Counted from the stretch's first letter, positions 16,264-28,609 are shown. The stretch is DNA of 64,000 nt from Neorhizobium sp. SHOUNA12A (GCF_023006505.1 NZ_JALBGV010000012.1:1-64000), one strand, 5' to 3'. Made by a program: numbers and translations. The notes: generated from the sequence alone by a model not told the origin.

Positions 16264-16899
16264 ATGCAAGGCGAACTACTGAGGGCGAGCCAATCCCGGC
16301 CGCCAGAGGAACGGTTAAGGCCCGACCGGCCGAGAAGCGATTGCCCCGTCTTACTGTCGCAGAGATTAGTTCTGCGCACGCCCCACGAAGAAGACATCGA
16401 CGCACTTGCCCATCTCGCCAACAATGCGAATATCGCGACCATGGTGTCGCGTATGCCGCATCCCTATACGGCTAAAGACGCAGCCGATTTCGTGCGACGC
16501 ACGAAGGCCGGCGAGATTGGCAAATGCGTCTACGCCATCACGCGAGGAGACAACGGCGCCTTTCTCGGTTGCTGCGCGCTCGAACCGCAACAGGACGAAA
16601 GAACGCTCGAACTCGGCTATTGGCTGGGCGAACCCTATTGGAACAGGGGTTATGCCACGGAAGCCGCCCATGCCCTGATCGACATGGCCTTCCGCACCCG
16701 CAACAACATCGACCATATCGATGCCCGCTGCCGGGTGACCAACATCGCCTCCCGGCGGGTGATCCAGAAATGCGGTTTCCAGTTCCAGGGCACCGGCATG
16801 ATCGATTGCCTGGCGCTCGGCGGCATGGTCGCCGTCGAGTGGTTCCGGCTCGACCGCAAGACCTGGATGTCCTTGAGAAGCTGGGGAGAACTGCGATGA
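16264..16899 (+). CDS. GNAT family N-acetyltransferase (RimJ/RimL-like), first of a tandem pair
   Basis: 211 residues. After a ~35-residue Pro/Arg-rich lead comes LSQRLVLRTPHEEDIDALAHLANN, partly quoted here as RLVLRTPHEEDID, the RimJ-type start. Then ELGYWLGEPYWNRGYATEA holds the acetyl-CoA pyrophosphate loop, and SRRVIQKCGFQFQG the C-terminal strand. The family acetylates protein N-termini, amino sugars or antibiotics. The ATG at 16264 has AGGAGG 7 bases upstream. Its stop overlaps the start of the second GNAT gene. Confidence 0.85.
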   Translation: MQGELLRASQSRPPEERLRPDRPRSDCPVLLSQRLVLRTPHEEDIDALAHLANNANIATMVSRMPHPYTAKDAADFVRRTKAGEIGKCVYAITRGDNGAFLGCCALEPQQDERTLELGYWLGEPYWNRGYATEAAHALIDMAFRTRNNIDHIDARCRVTNIASRRVIQKCGFQFQGTGMIDCLALGGMVAVEWFRLDRKTWMSLRSWGELR

Positions 16900-17483
16900 A
16901 CGCCGCCGTCCTCCAGAAGACCAGCACGACCGTCACGATGCCGGGCCCTTGCCCGGTCATCACCACCGAAAGGCTGGTGCTTCGCCCGCACAAGATCACC
17001 GATGCGACGGCGATTGCCGAATCGCTCGGCGATTTCAAGGTGGCCCGCATGCTGGCGCGGGTGCCGCAGCCCTATGACCGTCAGGACGCGCTGGATTGGT
17101 TGGTTCCGAACGCGTCGGGCATCCTGCCGGACTGGACGCTGGCGATCACCACCGGCGACGACGCCCATATCGGCGTCGTCAGCCTGGAATTGAGGCGGGG
17201 CCGGTGGCATCTCGGCTACTGGCTGAACCGGCTTTACTGGGACCGGGGTTATATGACGGAAGCGGCGGCCGGGACGCTGGAGCGTTTCTTCCGGCGTATG
17301 CCGGAGGCGCAGGTGTTTTCCGGCGCCTTTGCGGACAACCTTGCTTCGCTGAACGTCCAGAAGAAGCTCGGTTTCACCATCGTTGATGCGAACCAGCTCT
17401 TCAGCCTGTCCCGCAATAGGATGGCGCCGCATATCGAGACCATGCTGCTGCCCGAGGATTTCCGGCGGCCGGCCCGACCGTGA
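16896..17483 (+). CDS. GNAT family N-acetyltransferase, second of a tandem pair
   Basis: 195 residues with the same layout as the gene before it: ITTERLVLRPHKITDATAI, HLGYWLNRLYWDRGYMTEAA as the acetyl-CoA loop, and NLASLNVQKKLGF near the end. The ATG overlaps the preceding stop (ATGA), so the pair is translationally coupled. The similarity suggests a tandem duplication. Substrates are unknown; the location next to rplU-rpmA hints at, but does not show, a ribosomal target. Confidence 0.85.
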   Translation: MNAAVLQKTSTTVTMPGPCPVITTERLVLRPHKITDATAIAESLGDFKVARMLARVPQPYDRQDALDWLVPNASGILPDWTLAITTGDDAHIGVVSLELRRGRWHLGYWLNRLYWDRGYMTEAAAGTLERFFRRMPEAQVFSGAFADNLASLNVQKKLGFTIVDANQLFSLSRNRMAPHIETMLLPEDFRRPARP

Positions 17484-17501
17484 CGCTCCCATAACAAAGG
17501 C

Positions 17502-17528
17502 CCGGCGGAGGAAACTCCGCCGGATCAT
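17502..17528 (-). terminator. Terminator hairpin between the GNAT pair and the EEP gene
   Basis: A perfect 9-bp stem (CCGGCGGAG/CTCCGCCGG) with a GAAA/TTTC loop at 17502-17523. On the minus strand it follows the EEP gene and runs into GCCTTTGTT. Confidence 0.65.
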
Positions 17529-18392
17529 TCACTCGACCTCGACCCAGAGCGGAAAGTGGTCTGAACCAGGCGCCTCGTTATCGACCCAGGCGTTTTTCAG
17601 CCGCGGCACCAGCCCGGCATTCACGAAGCAATGATCGAGATGCATCTTTATCGGCCCGTCGCCCGGCGGCTTCGCCCAGGTATAGCTCTCCGGCGTCAAC
17701 GATCCGGAGCGGTCCAGCACGTCGACGGGTTCGTTGGCGCGCAGGATGCGGCCGTAATAACGGTCCCGCTGGCCGGCCATGGCGATATACTCGGTCGATT
17801 CCGGCTCCATGTTGAAATCGCCCATCAGCAGGAAATCCTCCGGCAGCGGCAGATCGGGGAAACCCTCTTCGGCGCCGCCGGTCAACGAGCCGCCCTCGGA
17901 GACGAAGTTCAGCACCCGCTCCTTGAGATAACGGATCTGGCCGAACCGTTCATCGGCAGAAACATGATCGAGGTGGACGGAATAGACCCGAAGCGGCCCG
18001 CCGGGTGCGACGATGACCGCTTCCAGCGCGCCGCGCTGCAGGTTGAGCATCTCGACGGTGCGGCTGCGGGGCAGCAGAAGATGGCGGGTGGCAAGGATCG
18101 GCCAGCGCGACAGGATCATGTTGCCGAACTGGGAACGGCGCTCGATGCGGCGGCCGTTCTCGATAGATACGTCGAGCAGCAGGTCGCAAGGTGCGCCATA
18201 GACATGGAAGTGGTCCGGAAACAGATCCGAGAAACGGGTAACGAGATCGACATGGCCATTCCTGGGGAAACCGCGGGTCACTTCCTGAAGCGCGATGACA
18301 TCCGCTCCCTCGATACTCGCGGCGATGCGTTCGGGATCGAACACACCATCCATGCCGATCCCGTATTGAATGTTATAGCTGACGAACTTCAT
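17529..18392 (-). CDS. Endonuclease/exonuclease/phosphatase (EEP) family hydrolase
   Basis: About 287 residues of the DNase I / inositol phosphatase fold. Visible motifs are MKFVSYNIQYGIG at the start (metal-binding Asn), DVIALQEVTRG (catalytic Glu), VYSVHLDH, LLMGDFNMEPES (catalytic Asp-Asn) and the terminal APGSDHFPLWVEVE (catalytic Asp-His). All catalytic residues of the family seem present. There is no signal peptide, so it is cytoplasmic. The internal ATG at 18392 fits the family start; an ATG at 18416 is possible. Whether it cleaves nucleic acid or phosphoesters such as lipids cannot be decided. Confidence 0.8.
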   Translation of the reverse strand: MKFVSYNIQYGIGMDGVFDPERIAASIEGADVIALQEVTRGFPRNGHVDLVTRFSDLFPDHFHVYGAPCDLLLDVSIENGRRIERRSQFGNMILSRWPILATRHLLLPRSRTVEMLNLQRGALEAVIVAPGGPLRVYSVHLDHVSADERFGQIRYLKERVLNFVSEGGSLTGGAEEGFPDLPLPEDFLLMGDFNMEPESTEYIAMAGQRDRYYGRILRANEPVDVLDRSGSLTPESYTWAKPPGDGPIKMHLDHCFVNAGLVPRLKNAWVDNEAPGSDHFPLWVEVE

Positions 18393-18485
18393 GATATTCT
18401 TTGACCTCCGCCCCAACCGACGATATCGAAACCCCTATCGACATGCACTGAGCGCCCGACCTGAAGCGACAGGCATCCCGACTAA

Positions 18486-20735
<2,250 letters not shown>

Positions 20736-20743
<8 letters not shown>

Positions 20744-22019
20744 TATGGTTGCGAAGACCGGCGACATCGCCGTTGTGATGGACCAGATCGGCCGCAATGC
20801 AAGGGCTGCGGCACGCCAGCTTGCAACGGCTTCGACCGACGCGAAGAACAAGGCGCTCCACGCCATGGCGGACGCGATCCTTGCCGCCAAGGACAGGATC
20901 CTTGCCGCCAATGCCGCTGACCTGAAAGGCGTCGAGGGCAAAGACCTGCTGCCGTCCTTCATCGACCGGCTGACGCTCACCGAAAAATCGATTGCCGGCA
21001 TGGCGCAGGCGCTTCGCGAGATCGCCGAGTTCAAGGATCCGGTTGGCGAAGTCATCGCTGCCTGGGACCGCCCGAATGGCCTTCATATCGAGCGCGTCCG
21101 CACGCCGCTCGGCGTCATCGGCGTGATCTATGAAAGCCGCCCGAACGTCACCGCCGATGCCGGCGCGCTCTGCCTCAAGGCCGGCAATGCCGTGATCCTG
21201 CGGGGCGGTTCGGATTCGGCCCGGTCGTCGGAAGCGATCCATGATTGCCTTGTGGCTGGTCTGAAAGCTGCCGGACTTCCGGAACATGCAATCCAGATCG
21301 TGCCCACTACCGACCGCGCCGCCGTCGGCGCTATGCTGTCGGGCCTGAACGGCGCGATCGATGTAATCGTGCCGCGCGGCGGCAAGAGCCTCGTCGCGCG
21401 TGTCCAGAACGAGGCGCGTGTGCCGGTCTTCGCCCATCTCGAAGGCCTCTGCCATATCTATGTGGACGCCTCCGCGGACTTGGAGATGGCGAAAAAGATC
21501 ATCGTCAACGCCAAGATGCGCCGCACCGGCGTCTGCGGCGCGGCCGAGACGCTGCTGATCGACAGTGCCGGGATCGGCACGCATCTGATGCCGATCCTCG
21601 AAGCGCTGACGGAAGCCGGCTGCGAAATCCGCGGCTCGGCCACCGTTCTCAAGGTGTTTCCGGGCTTCAAGCCTGCAACGGAGGAAGACTGGCGCACCGA
21701 ATATCTCGACGCGGTGATCTCGGTTGCGATCGTCGACGGTATTTCCGGCGCCATCCGCCACATCAACACCTATTCCTCGAACCATACGGAGGCGGTGATC
21801 GCCGAAGATCCCGAGGTCGTCTCCCGTTTCTTCAACGAACTCGATTCGGCCATCCTGCTGCACAATGCCTCCACCCAGTTTGCTGACGGCGGCGAGTTCG
21901 GCATGGGCGGCGAAATCGGCATTTCGACCGGCAAGATGCATGCGCGCGGCCCGGTTGGCGTCGAGCAATTGACCTCGTTCAAATACCGGGTGCACGGCAC
22001 CGGCCAGATCCGGCCCTGA
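20736..22019 (+). CDS. proA: Gamma-glutamyl phosphate reductase
   Basis: 427 residues of the aldehyde dehydrogenase fold, with [19 protein letters not shown] near 130, [28 protein letters not shown] (catalytic Cys near 265) and the terminal [16 protein letters not shown]. It reduces glutamyl phosphate with NADPH to the semialdehyde. I start at 20736 because AGGAGG at 20721-20726 is 9 bases away, whereas it abuts the ATG at 20727. It overlaps proB by eight bases. Confidence 0.97.
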
Positions 22020-22025
22020 CCGCGC

Positions 22026-22658
22026 GTGACGGAAGAGACGATCGATCGCCGATATCGGGTCATGCCGCATGCCGAACGGGGCATGGCCGTCGGCCTGTTC
22101 GGCGGTTCGTTCAATCCGCCGCATGAGGGCCATCTCCTGGTCGCCGAGATCGCGCTTCGCCGGCTCGGCCTCGACCAGCTCTGGTGGATGGTGACCCCCG
22201 GCAACCCGCTGAAAAGCCGCTCCGAACTTGCTTCGCTCGACGACCGGCTGGCGATGAGCGAAAAGCTGATCGACGACCCCCGCATCAAGATCACAGCCTT
22301 CGAAAAGACGCTCGGCGGCTCCTATACCGCCGATACGCTTTCCTTCGTGAAGGCCAAGAACCCGCTCGTGCACTTCGTCTGGGTGATGGGCGCCGACAGC
22401 CTGAAGACCTTTCACTTGTGGCAGAAGTGGCAGTCGATCGCCTCGACCTTCCCGATTGCCGTCATCGACCGTCCCGGGGCGACATTGTCGTTCCTGTCAT
22501 CGAAAATGGCCCGCACCTTCGATTACGCCCGGGTGGACGAGGATGACGCGGGTACGCTCTGGAAGAGGCGCGCGCCGGCCTGGACCTTCATCCACGGTCC
22601 GCGTTCGGCACTGAGCTCCACGGCGATCCGCGCCGCAAACGATCGGAAATCGGACTGA
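22026..22658 (+). CDS. nadD: Nicotinate-nucleotide adenylyltransferase
   Basis: 210 residues. GLFGGSFNPPHEGHL near residue 23 is the nucleotidyltransferase GxFNPxHxGH motif. MGADSLKTFHLWQKW and the terminal LSSTAIRA (ISSTxIR) complete the family. It adenylates nicotinate mononucleotide in NAD synthesis. The start is GTG six bases after proA; an internal ATG at residue 13 is also possible. Confidence 0.95.
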   Translation: MTEETIDRRYRVMPHAERGMAVGLFGGSFNPPHEGHLLVAEIALRRLGLDQLWWMVTPGNPLKSRSELASLDDRLAMSEKLIDDPRIKITAFEKTLGGSYTADTLSFVKAKNPLVHFVWVMGADSLKTFHLWQKWQSIASTFPIAVIDRPGATLSFLSSKMARTFDYARVDEDDAGTLWKRRAPAWTFIHGPRSALSSTAIRAANDRKSD

Positions 22659-22808
22659 CATCGGCCAAGCCGTTGCGACCAAAGGGGTCTATATCTTTCT
22701 ATCACCTTTTCGGGCGCTCTCTTGAAAGATTAAGAATTCGATGCCACCTTAAACCCAGCGGCCGAGCGTGAATCGGATTCGCTTCAAGTGCCTGTTGCTG
22801 TTACCCGG

Positions 22809-23240
22809 ATGAAAGGACAAACCCTGACAACAGTACACGCCAAGGGCAGAACGGCCTCCGTTCTCCCGCAGAGCCTGGAACGTGGCGCCGATGCCGCCGC
22901 CCGTGCTCTCGAACTGGTCCTCGCAAGTCTCGAGGACTCCAAAGCTGAAGACATCGTCACCATCAACATTGCTGGAAAATCAGCGCTCGGGGATTACATG
23001 GTCGTTGTCTCCGGACGATCGAACCGGCATGTCATGGCCATCAGCGATCACCTGATTTCCGACCTGAAGGACGAGGGGCTTGGCAACGCCCGCGTCGAAG
23101 GGCAGGAGACCGGCGACTGGGTGCTCATTGACACCGGTGACATCATCGTCCACGTGTTCCGGCCTGAAATCCGCGCGTTCTACAACATCGAAAAGATGTG
23201 GGCGACGCCGGATATCGAAGAAGGCACGCTGCTGCACTGA
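22809..23240 (+). CDS. rsfS: Ribosomal silencing factor RsfS
   Basis: About 143 residues. The DUF143/RsfS core runs from ALELVLASLEDSKAEDI to IEKMWATPDIE, with DYMVVVSGRSNRHVMAISDHL and GDWVLIDTGDIIVHVF. RsfS binds L14 and blocks subunit joining in starvation. I use the ATG at 22809; a GTG at 22788 is the alternative. It follows nadD by about 150 bases and precedes rlmH, the usual trio. Confidence 0.94.
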   Translation: MKGQTLTTVHAKGRTASVLPQSLERGADAAARALELVLASLEDSKAEDIVTINIAGKSALGDYMVVVSGRSNRHVMAISDHLISDLKDEGLGNARVEGQETGDWVLIDTGDIIVHVFRPEIRAFYNIEKMWATPDIEEGTLLH

Positions 23241-23348
23241 CGGGTTCGGGCATGTTCTGAACCGGTCGGACTGAGGTCGAAATCACGCGGCTGAGTGCCA
23301 ACTCGCCGCAGGGTGAAATTTTCGGCCGCAAAATCAACGGATCAGGAC

Positions 23349-23831
23349 ATGCGAATAAGCCTTTTCGCCGTGGGACGGCTGAAGACCGGACCAGAGAAGG
23401 AGCTTGCGTCCCGATATCTCGACCGCTTCGCCAAGACTGGCCCGGCGGTGGGTCTTGAATTGTCGAAACTGATCGAGATCCCGGAAAGCCGGGCGGCGAA
23501 TGCCGATACCCGCAAGCGCGAGGAAGCCGGTGCACTCGAAAAGGCGCTTCCCGAAGGCGCGGTTCTCATTCTTCTCGACGAACGCGGCAAGGCACTCGAC
23601 AGCGAGGCTTTTGCCGGAATGATCGGCCGATATCGCGACAGCGGCAAACGTGACCTGATGCTGGCGATCGGCGGTGCCGACGGGCTGGATCCGCAACTCC
23701 GCGACCGGGCCGACATGGTGCTGAACCTCGGCTCAATGACTTGGCCGCATCAGCTGGTGCGCATTCTGATTGCCGAACAGCTTTACCGCGCGGTCACTAT
23801 TCTTTCGGGCCATCCCTATCACAGAGCTTAA
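23349..23831 (+). CDS. rlmH: 23S rRNA (pseudouridine1915-N3)-methyltransferase RlmH
   Basis: 160 residues of the SPOUT class. It begins MRISLFAVGRLKTGPEKEL and contains ILLDERGKALDSEAFA, LAIGGADGLDP and the knot-forming TWPHQLVRILIAEQLYRA, ending GHPYHRA. It methylates pseudouridine 1915 in helix 69. The ATG at 23349 is chosen by family start. Confidence 0.96.
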   Translation: MRISLFAVGRLKTGPEKELASRYLDRFAKTGPAVGLELSKLIEIPESRAANADTRKREEAGALEKALPEGAVLILLDERGKALDSEAFAGMIGRYRDSGKRDLMLAIGGADGLDPQLRDRADMVLNLGSMTWPHQLVRILIAEQLYRAVTILSGHPYHRA

Positions 23832-23907
23832 GCGATCGTTTACCTTCAAACACGATGTTGTTTGTGGCCTCGTCGGGCAAATCAGCTTAGGCTTTCTCGA
23901 TCCGACG

Positions 23908-25338
23908 ATGAGCGGAGCGGGAATGCGGACAATCAGGATCACATCGTACCGGCGCGCGCTGCTTCTGGCGGCAGCTCTCGGTTTTGCGCTGGTCCCGCCC
24001 TTGCAGATCTCCAATACCGCCCGCGCCCAGAGCGCAACGTCGCCAATGGCGCCCCAGGCCGCCCCTTCAGCCGCAGTCGATCCGACAGCCGATCTGCAGC
24101 GCCGACGCAACGAAACCCGCGGCGAGCTTGAAGTTCTGACCAAGAGCATGAAGATTTCGGGCGACCGTGCTGCCGCCATTGAAAAAAACATCGCCGATAT
24201 CAGGAAGAACACCGCCGATGTCCGCCAGGCGCTGATCGATTCGGCGGCACGCCGCAGAGGTCTGGAAACCAAGATCCTCGGCAGCGAAAAGAAGATCACC
24301 GAACTGAAGCTCAAGGAGGACGGTATCCGCACCTCCCTGCGTGGTCGCCGCGCGGTGCTGGCCGAGGTGCTCGCAGCCCTGCAACGCATGGGCCGCAACC
24401 CTCCTCCGGCACTTCTGGTGACGCCCGACGATGCACTCGCCTCGGTTCGAAGCGCGATCCTGCTCGGCGCCGTCGTTCCCGGCATGCGCCACGAGGCGGA
24501 CAAGCTCGTTACCGACCTTCAGTCGCTGGCCTCCCTACAGGCTTCGGCGATGACCGAGAAGACGACCGTTTCCAGCACCATCGCCGCGAGCCTCGAAGAG
24601 GACCGGCGCATGGATCTTCTGCTTGCCGAAAACGAAAAGTTGAACAAGCGCAACGCGGCCGATCTCGACGCCGAGCGCCGCCGCTCCGAGGAGCTTGCCG
24701 GCCGCGCTACCACGCTTGAAAACCTCATTCAGACGTTCGAAGGCGACATCGCCTCGGTGCGCGAGGCCATCGACCGGACGCGCGCCGAGGAAGAGCGCCA
24801 GCGCATGATGTCTGACGCCGAGCGCGAAAAGGCAAAGCAGCTGGCCCAAAGCGGCGTGCCCGACAAAAACCGCATTGCGCCCGCATACGCGTTTTCAAGC
24901 CTCAAGCAGAAGCTGGAGCTTCCGGTTGCCGGAGATGTATTGCGGTGGTTCGGCGACGCCGATGGGACGGGGCACACGGCGAGAGGCATGACTGTTGCTT
25001 CGAATGCGGGGGCAGTGGTGACGGCGCCGGCTGACGGCCTGGTGGTCTTCGCCGGAGCCTTCCGGAGTTACGGCCAAATGATCATCCTCAATGCCGGAGA
25101 CGGATACCATCTGGTTCTGACCGGCATGGATGTAGTGAATGCGCGGCAGGGCAAGTTCGTTTTCGCAGGCGAACCCATCGCCGTGATGGGTGAGAAAAGA
25201 GTGGCAAGCGCAACTGCATTGGCGCTGGAAACAGATCGTCCAACGCTTTACATTGAATTCCGAAAAGATGGCACACCGGTCGATTCCAAACCGTGGTGGA
25301 CCTCGAAAGAAACTGGAAGGGCACGAAATGATTCGTAG
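23908..25338 (+). CDS. envC: Murein hydrolase activator EnvC-like protein (degenerate LytM)
   Basis: About 476 residues: an N-terminal signal sequence (hydrophobic stretch LLLAAALGFALVPPL near 15-30), a long coiled coil (about 55-330) rich in Glu, Lys and Arg, and a C-terminal M23/LytM-type domain. The zinc-binding HxxxD and HxH residues are not conserved (RGMTVAS and YHLVLTGM at those places), as in EnvC activators, which open amidases instead of cutting murein. I use the ATG at 23908; 23923 is also plausible. Its stop overlaps the ctpA start by 11 bases, so the two are co-expressed. Confidence 0.9.
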   Translation: MSGAGMRTIRITSYRRALLLAAALGFALVPPLQISNTARAQSATSPMAPQAAPSAAVDPTADLQRRRNETRGELEVLTKSMKISGDRAAAIEKNIADIRKNTADVRQALIDSAARRRGLETKILGSEKKITELKLKEDGIRTSLRGRRAVLAEVLAALQRMGRNPPPALLVTPDDALASVRSAILLGAVVPGMRHEADKLVTDLQSLASLQASAMTEKTTVSSTIAASLEEDRRMDLLLAENEKLNKRNAADLDAERRRSEELAGRATTLENLIQTFEGDIASVREAIDRTRAEEERQRMMSDAEREKAKQLAQSGVPDKNRIAPAYAFSSLKQKLELPVAGDVLRWFGDADGTGHTARGMTVASNAGAVVTAPADGLVVFAGAFRSYGQMIILNAGDGYHLVLTGMDVVNARQGKFVFAGEPIAVMGEKRVASATALALETDRPTLYIEFRKDGTPVDSKPWWTSKETGRARNDS

Positions 25339-26662
25339 GGCTTCTCTTGTCATCGTCGGTGCACTCTTGGGTGCGACCGCGATGAGCGTGATTTATTCGG
25401 CCGGTGTGCCGGCGCAGGCCGCCGGCCCTTCGACCTACAGGGAATTGTCGATCTTCGGCGACGTCTTCGAGCGGGTCCGCGCCCAGTACGTGACGCCGCC
25501 GGATGAAGAAAAGCTGGTCGAGAACGCCATCAATGGCATGCTGACCTCGCTCGATCCCCATTCGAGCTTCATGAATGCCAAGGATGCCGAAGACATGCGC
25601 ACGCAGACGCGTGGCGAGTTCGGCGGCCTCGGCATCGAAGTCACGATGGAAAACGAGCTCGTCAAGGTCATCGCGCCGATCGACGACACGCCCGCCTCCA
25701 AGGCCGGCATTCTGGCAGGCGACCTCATCTCCGAGATCGACGGCGCACCGGTGCGCGGTCTGAAGCTCGAAGACGCCGTCGAAAAGATGCGCGGCGGCAT
25801 CAACACCCCCATCAAGCTGACCATCATCCGCCAGGGCGCCGATAAGCCGCTCGACATCACCGTGGTACGCGACATCATTGCGGTCCGCGCCGTGAAGTCC
25901 CGCGTCGAAGGCGGCGATGTCGGTTATGTCCGCGTCATCTCCTTCACCGAGAAGACCTATGACGACCTCGAAAAGGCGATCAAGAAGATCAAGGCGGATG
26001 TCCCGGCCGACAAGCTGAAGGGTTACGTGCTCGACCTGCGCCTCAACCCGGGCGGTCTGCTCGATCAGGCGATCAATGTTTCGGACGCCTTCCTCGAACG
26101 GGGCGAAGTGGTTTCCACCCGCGGCCGCAATGCCGAAGAAACCCGCCGCTTCAATGCCGGCCCGGGCGACCTGACCGATGGCAAGCCGGTCATCGTGCTC
26201 GTCAACGGCGGTTCGGCTTCCGCTTCGGAGATCGTCGCCGGCGCGCTCCAGGATCTGCGTCGTGCGACGGTTCTCGGCACGCGATCCTTCGGCAAGGGTT
26301 CGGTTCAGACAATCATCCCGCTCGGCGATGCCGGCGCGCTGCGTCTGACGACCGCGCTCTATTACACGCCGTCGGGCAAGTCGATCCAGGGCACCGGCAT
26401 CCAGCCGGATATCAAGGTCGATCAGCCGCTGCCACCGGAACTGCAGGGTAAAATCAGGGCTGAAGGCGAATCCAGCCTACGCGGCCACATCCAGGGTTCT
26501 GCCGAGACCGACGAAGGTTCCGGTTCCGCAGCCTATGTGCCGCCGGAAGCCAAGGACGATATCCAGCTCAACTATGCGCTCGACCTCTTCCGCGGCGTGA
26601 AGAAGGATCCGTCCTTCCCGCCGAGCCCGGATAAGGCCGCCGCCGCCACGATCAAGAAGTAA
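25328..26662 (+). CDS. ctpA: C-terminal processing protease, S41 family
   Basis: 444 residues: a signal anchor at the N-terminus, an N-terminal helical part, a PDZ domain (about 95-175 with GGLGIEVTMEN and AGILAGDLISEIDG) and the S41 protease core. LRLNPGGLLDQAI, the catalytic Ser in VNGGSASASEIVAGAL and the Lys in SFGKGSVQTI are present. It degrades or trims periplasmic proteins. The ATG has GAAGGGCACGAA upstream and lies inside the EnvC end. The envC-ctpA-yibQ-rppH order is conserved in rhizobia. Confidence 0.96.
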   Translation: MIRRASLVIVGALLGATAMSVIYSAGVPAQAAGPSTYRELSIFGDVFERVRAQYVTPPDEEKLVENAINGMLTSLDPHSSFMNAKDAEDMRTQTRGEFGGLGIEVTMENELVKVIAPIDDTPASKAGILAGDLISEIDGAPVRGLKLEDAVEKMRGGINTPIKLTIIRQGADKPLDITVVRDIIAVRAVKSRVEGGDVGYVRVISFTEKTYDDLEKAIKKIKADVPADKLKGYVLDLRLNPGGLLDQAINVSDAFLERGEVVSTRGRNAEETRRFNAGPGDLTDGKPVIVLVNGGSASASEIVAGALQDLRRATVLGTRSFGKGSVQTIIPLGDAGALRLTTALYYTPSGKSIQGTGIQPDIKVDQPLPPELQGKIRAEGESSLRGHIQGSAETDEGSGSAAYVPPEAKDDIQLNYALDLFRGVKKDPSFPPSPDKAAAATIKK

Positions 26663-26675
26663 AGACATCATCGGG

Positions 26676-26716
26676 CCGGCCAGCGTGACGCGTCGAAAAG
26701 ACGCCGCGCTGGCCGG
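26676..26716 (+). terminator. Hairpin after ctpA
   Basis: A 10-bp stem (CCGGCCAGCG/CGCTGGCCGG) enclosing a nested 5-bp stem. It is followed by TTCTTCG rather than a clean T run, so it may attenuate rather than stop transcription before the next gene. Confidence 0.45.
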
Positions 26717-26751
26717 TTCTTCGTATCTGCAGGAAAAGCGCGGACTAGACC

Positions 26752-27948
26752 TTGGGCACCGATCTCCATGCACCGCTCGGACAGAACCGGCCGGCCGCTC
26801 GACGACGGAGCCGAAAGTTTTCCTTCGCAATCGTTTTTGCCGCTTTCGCGGTTGCCGGCATCCTGGGACTTTCGCTCTACGCCATGCGCGGCGATGATGC
26901 CCTGAAGCAGGTTGCTTCCAACGTTCCACCCGCCTCCAAGCCCGAACAGACCCAGCCTCCTTCGAAACCCGACCAGAACGCGGCGCAGCAATCTGCCGGC
27001 ATGCCTCGATCGGATCCCAATTCCGGCGCTAATATCGAGCGGACGCTCACCGATGATGGGTCGGTCGTGACCAAATATACGCCCCGCTCACGCGATGGCA
27101 GCGGGCCGGTGATGATCGGCACTCAGCGGATCGGCCAGGATCCCCGCATGGCTGCCCAACCCAATGATGCGCTTCTGGAGAATTCTCCCCATGGCCGGCT
27201 GCCGATTGTCGGTCCCGGCGGGCAGCGTCCGATGGACCAGTACGCGCGCCCCTGGTCCGGCGCGCGCGGCACCCGCATCGCAATCGTCGTCGGCGGTCTT
27301 GGCCTTAGCCAGACAGGCACCCAGCGGGCGATCCGCGACCTGCCGCCCACGGTGACGCTCGCCTTTGCCGTCAGCGGCAACAGCCTGCAGCGCTGGATGC
27401 AGGATGCCCGCCGTGCTGGTCACGAAATCCTGATCCAGGTGCCATTTGAACCGTTCGATTATCCGGCAAACGATCCGGGCCCCGGCACTTTGCTGACCAA
27501 GATGTCCCCCAAGGATAATCTCGGCCGCCTCCATCAGGCCATGGGTGAGATCACTAACTATACCGGCGTCATGAACTATCTCGGCGGCCGCTATCTCTCG
27601 GATGCCGGCGCGCTGGAACCGGTGCTGCGCGATATTTCAAAACGCGGGCTGCTTTTCCTCGACGACGGGACATCGGCGCAGTCGAAGACTGCGGTCGTTG
27701 CCAAGGCGATCGAACTGCCCCATGCCTTCGGCGATCTGACCCTTGATGGACAATTGCAGAAGGACGCGATCCTCAAGAAACTCGATGAACTGGAGCGCAT
27801 CGCCGGCCGCAAGGGAACGGCAATCGGCATCGCCTCGGCTTTCGACGAAAGCATCGATGCGATAAGGCAATGGAGCGAAGAAGTCTCGCAGCGCGGGATC
27901 GAGATTGTCGGCGTCTCGTCGCTTGCAAGCGAAAGCGTCGAACCGTGA
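26752..27948 (+). CDS. Divergent polysaccharide deacetylase family protein (YibQ-like)
   Basis: 398 residues: a single membrane anchor (about 22-46) after a basic lead, a Pro/Gln-rich linker (about 55-100), and a NodB-fold domain from [21 protein letters not shown] to the end. It has VPFEPFDYP and [11 protein letters not shown], the divergent family's landmarks. The enzymatic activity of this family is not established; it occurs with envC and ctpA in cell-envelope loci. The start is TTG giving [11 protein letters not shown], an N-terminus conserved in rhizobial relatives as I remember it. Confidence 0.88.
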   Translation: MGTDLHAPLGQNRPAARRRSRKFSFAIVFAAFAVAGILGLSLYAMRGDDALKQVASNVPPASKPEQTQPPSKPDQNAAQQSAGMPRSDPNSGANIERTLTDDGSVVTKYTPRSRDGSGPVMIGTQRIGQDPRMAAQPNDALLENSPHGRLPIVGPGGQRPMDQYARPWSGARGTRIAIVVGGLGLSQTGTQRAIRDLPPTVTLAFAVSGNSLQRWMQDARRAGHEILIQVPFEPFDYPANDPGPGTLLTKMSPKDNLGRLHQAMGEITNYTGVMNYLGGRYLSDAGALEPVLRDISKRGLLFLDDGTSAQSKTAVVAKAIELPHAFGDLTLDGQLQKDAILKKLDELERIAGRKGTAIGIASAFDESIDAIRQWSEEVSQRGIEIVGVSSLASESVEP

Positions 27949-27964
27949 TCGATCGGAGTTATCC

Positions 27965-28510
27965 ATGAGCAAGAAAGACAAACGCTCGGTCGTCGCCGAG
28001 GAACTTCCCTATCGCCCCTGCGTCGGCATCATGGTTCTGAACCGCGCGGGCCTTGTCTGGGCCGGTCGGCGCATCAGCGAAGGCAATAGCGAATATGATG
28101 GGTCGCCACAGCTTTGGCAGATGCCGCAGGGCGGCATAGACAAGGGCGAGGCCCCCCTTCCCGCCGCCTATCGCGAGCTTTACGAGGAGACGGGGATGCG
28201 CTCCGTCACCTTGCTTGCCGAGGCGCAGGATTGGATCAATTACGATCTGCCCGCGCATCTGATCGGCATCGGGCTGAAGGGAAAATATCGCGGCCAGACC
28301 CAGCGCTGGTTCGCCTTCCGCTTTGATGGCGACGAGAGCGAGATCGCCATCAACCCGCCGCCTGGCGGACACGCGCCGGAGTTCGATGCCTGGGAGTGGA
28401 AGCCGATGGCGGACCTTCCCGACCTGATCGTGCCCTTCAAGCGTGCCGTCTACGATCGGGTTGTCGCCGAGTTCACCCATCTGGCCAAGGTGGCGATCGA
28501 ACGGCTCTGA
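27965..28510 (+). CDS. rppH: RNA pyrophosphohydrolase
   Basis: 181 residues. It begins (after a basic lead) [14 protein letters not shown], and the Nudix box spans about residues 56-78 with the catalytic REL-YEETG core. [14 protein letters not shown] and [11 protein letters not shown] are typical of RppH/NudH. It removes pyrophosphate from 5' triphosphate ends to start mRNA decay. GGAG lies 8 bases before the ATG. A perfect terminator follows. Confidence 0.95.
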   Translation: MSKKDKRSVVAEELPYRPCVGIMVLNRAGLVWAGRRISEGNSEYDGSPQLWQMPQGGIDKGEAPLPAAYRELYEETGMRSVTLLAEAQDWINYDLPAHLIGIGLKGKYRGQTQRWFAFRFDGDESEIAINPPPGGHAPEFDAWEWKPMADLPDLIVPFKRAVYDRVVAEFTHLAKVAIERL

Positions 28511-28555
28511 CTATCGGGGCAGCTGCCATCTGAAATGGCTTTGTGGCTGCAATGA

Positions 28556-28591
28556 AAAAACCCGGCGAAGCGGATGCTTCGCCGGGTTTTT
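28556..28591. terminator. Bidirectional terminator between rppH and bfr
   Basis: A perfect 16-bp inverted repeat with outer AAAAA and TTTTT and a 4-base loop (GGAT), between the convergent rppH and bfr genes. It can end both transcripts. Confidence 0.93.
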
Positions 28592-28609
28592 ATGTTCAGG
28601 TACAGCTGA

